This document shows positions 40,111-41,250 of a stretch of 41,250 bases of DNA, in pieces. Positions within the stretch are counted from its first letter, which is position 1. Each line of letters starts with the position of its first letter. The DNA comes from Bacteroidota bacterium. GTDB taxonomy: Bacteria > Bacteroidota > Bacteroidia > Chitinophagales > Chitinophagaceae. The stretch is taken from the NCBI GenBank assembly GCA_018267545.1, contig JAFDYG010000486.1, forward strand, positions 1-41,250, in the 5' to 3' direction. The notes beneath the pieces are model-generated. The model was not told where the DNA came from and did no database searches. It worked only from the letters and a program-made list of their open reading frames with translations. Made by a program: the position numbers and the translations under genes.

Positions 40111-40142
40111 AACCCGCCGGACTTCAAGCCGGCGGGTTTTTT
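40111..40142 (+). terminator. Rho-independent terminator after msrA
   Basis: A perfect 10-bp GC-rich stem (40111-40120 with 40129-40138) has an 8-nt loop and runs into six T (40137-40142). It lies 23 bp after the MsrA stop and closes the msrBA unit. Confidence 0.88.
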
Positions 40143-40243
40143 ATATACTCGAAAACCCTTATTCACCATCAAAACAATCCTCATAATAGGAGAAATAAAA
40201 TTAGCTTTAGAAAGCTATCCTTAATACACCAATCCTTATCTAT

Positions 40244-41250
40244 ATGCAGGCCCGTTTGCTCAAAGCGGAGCTCGTCTATATTACTATCATCTTATCCTGC
40301 GCAGTAATTGTTTACTGGCCGGTTTACCAATTCCATTTCCTGATAGGCTGGGACGACCAGTGGTTCGTTACCAACCATTATACCGAAGATGGTCTTACCG
40401 GACGTAATATCACCTCTATCTTTACAGAATATTATTATGGGCAGTACGCACCGCTCAACCAGCTGTACTACACCTCCCTTTACACATTCTTTCAATATAA
40501 TGCAGGCTACTATCACCTCGCCGGTCTGGCCCTGCATTTAATCAATTCGATACTGGTCTATTACTTCATAAAGAATGTCACGGCCGACATCTCCGGCTTT
40601 TCACCTCCTCAAATCCGGCAAACGGCCTTTGTCACGGCCCTGCTATTTGCGATCTTACCCATCAACATCGAGCCGGTAGCATGGGTAGGCGCTTCCAAGG
40701 TAACCCTTTATGCATTGTTTTATTTATTGGCCATAAGCTGTTACCGAAGATATATCGTAACCCGCAGGCATATTCATTTTTACCTGACCCTCTTATTCTT
40801 TATCCTATCCTTCGGCGCAAAGGAGCAAGCGGTATTGCTCCCCCTTTGTCTATTGCTGATGGACCACGTTTACGGCAGAAGCCTGCGAAATAAAATGGTC
40901 TGGCTCGAAAAGCTTCCCATCTTCATCTTATCCGTCTTGTTTGGCCTGATTTCCATCCAATCCCAAAAAATCGAAGGCGGAGAAGGCTTTTATTCCGTCT
41001 ACCAGCGAATACCGCTGTTCTTTTATACCATCAGCGAATATTTTACCAAATGCATCGTCCCGATCCAACTCTCTTATCTATACCCCTACCCTTTTCAAAA
41101 AACCGAGGCCGTACCCGGATGGATGTGGATCCACCCGATCGGTATTCCCATCATCTTGTTTTGCTTTTACAAGCAGCTGGCCAGCCGATGGCTTCTATTT
41201 GGACTCCTATTTTTCCTCATCCACATTTTACTGGTAAGCAATGGGCTTTC
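40244..41250 (+). CDS. Multi-pass membrane protein, GT-C/PMT-like glycosyltransferase, N-terminal part (runs off the window)
   Basis: An open frame begins at ATG 40244 and stays open for 335 codons to the window end, so the C-terminus is missing. The chain is strongly hydrophobic with about eight membrane segments visible. The first loop contains I-G-W-D-D-Q-W-F-V, a double-aspartate motif typical of GT-C enzymes that use lipid-linked sugars. Further on, L-P-I-N-I-E-P-V-A-W-V-G and G-A-K-E-Q-A-V-L-L-P resemble the PMT/TMTC-like group. It probably transfers a sugar to protein or lipid outside the membrane. The family call is moderate because the part needed to confirm it is absent. Confidence 0.75.
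   Translation, partial: MQARLLKAELVYITIILSCAVIVYWPVYQFHFLIGWDDQWFVTNHYTEDGLTGRNITSIFTEYYYGQYAPLNQLYYTSLYTFFQYNAGYYHLAGLALHLINSILVYYFIKNVTADISGFSPPQIRQTAFVTALLFAILPINIEPVAWVGASKVTLYALFYLLAISCYRRYIVTRRHIHFYLTLLFFILSFGAKEQAVLLPLCLLLMDHVYGRSLRNKMVWLEKLPIFILSVLFGLISIQSQKIEGGEGFYSVYQRIPLFFYTISEYFTKCIVPIQLSYLYPYPFQKTEAVPGWMWIHPIGIPIILFCFYKQLASRWLLFGLLFFLIHILLVSNGL

Noticed and set aside
1-41250. CRISPR arrays, tRNA or rRNA genes, IS elements, phage genes
   Set aside because: I looked for spaced direct repeats, cloverleaf-like sequences, transposase or integrase motifs and long terminal inverted repeats and saw none.

Overview
The window comes from a Bacteroidota chromosome, most likely a Chitinophagaceae-type soil or plant-associated bacterium. 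The evidence is a FecI-like sigma / FecR / SusC / SusD locus, BlaI/M56 pairs, Bacteroidetes-type TTG...TAnnTTTG promoter traces, weak Shine-Dalgarno sites, and many small lipoproteins and DUF families typical of that group. Base composition looks fairly even throughout. I see no phage, insertion sequence, CRISPR array, rRNA or tRNA.

Layout. (1) 146-4641, minus strand: a BlaI repressor, an M56 (BlaR1-like) membrane protease carrying about nine 29-residue repeats, and a secreted serine beta-lactamase/transpeptidase-fold hydrolase with TPRs. Two palindromic BlaI-type operators lie upstream. (2) 4883-13027, plus strand: ECF sigma factor, FecR anti-sigma, SusC, SusD and a CE2-like SGNH carbohydrate esterase, which together form a glycan-uptake locus. 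(3) 13011-16190: a short lytic transglycosylase, a secreted RRFPIY-family protein, a DUF2891 protein and a DUF2461 protein. (4) 16238-18144: a second BlaI/M56 module with the same operator. Its M56 protein is fused to an amidase_3 domain that appears to have lost its catalytic glutamate. (5) 18272-27092: a YD-repeat-like lipoprotein, an HD phosphohydrolase, then a tight two-component/TolC/adaptor/RND efflux operon. (6) 27064-31290: a YncE-like propeller, a PepSY-like protein, a DUF6252-like lipoprotein and a sigma-54-type response regulator.

(7) 31452-40087 is a dense stress region. An ECF sigma factor with a perfect palindrome in its promoter region heads tautomerase, NTF2-like, cupin, DipZ-like thioredoxin-fold, Ohr and alpha/beta-hydrolase genes. 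Next come a lysine-rich small protein resembling the N-terminus of Bacteroidetes cold-shock proteins, a DoxX-like protein, an AraC regulator, a DUF417 (RclC-like) membrane protein, a pseudo-receiver, MsrB and MsrA. (8) 40244 to the window end: the N-terminal part of a multi-pass GT-C-like membrane protein.

The most striking observation is the pair of BlaI/M56 modules. They share operator sequences and a Lys-Arg-Arg motif before the last membrane helix. In place of the BlaR1 penicillin sensor, one has a repeat domain and the other a probably inactive, zinc-binding peptidoglycan-amidase fold. This suggests sensors of cell-wall state, possibly of muropeptides, that cross-regulate each other. The second theme is the oxidant/electrophile defence cluster at 31.5-40.1 kb.
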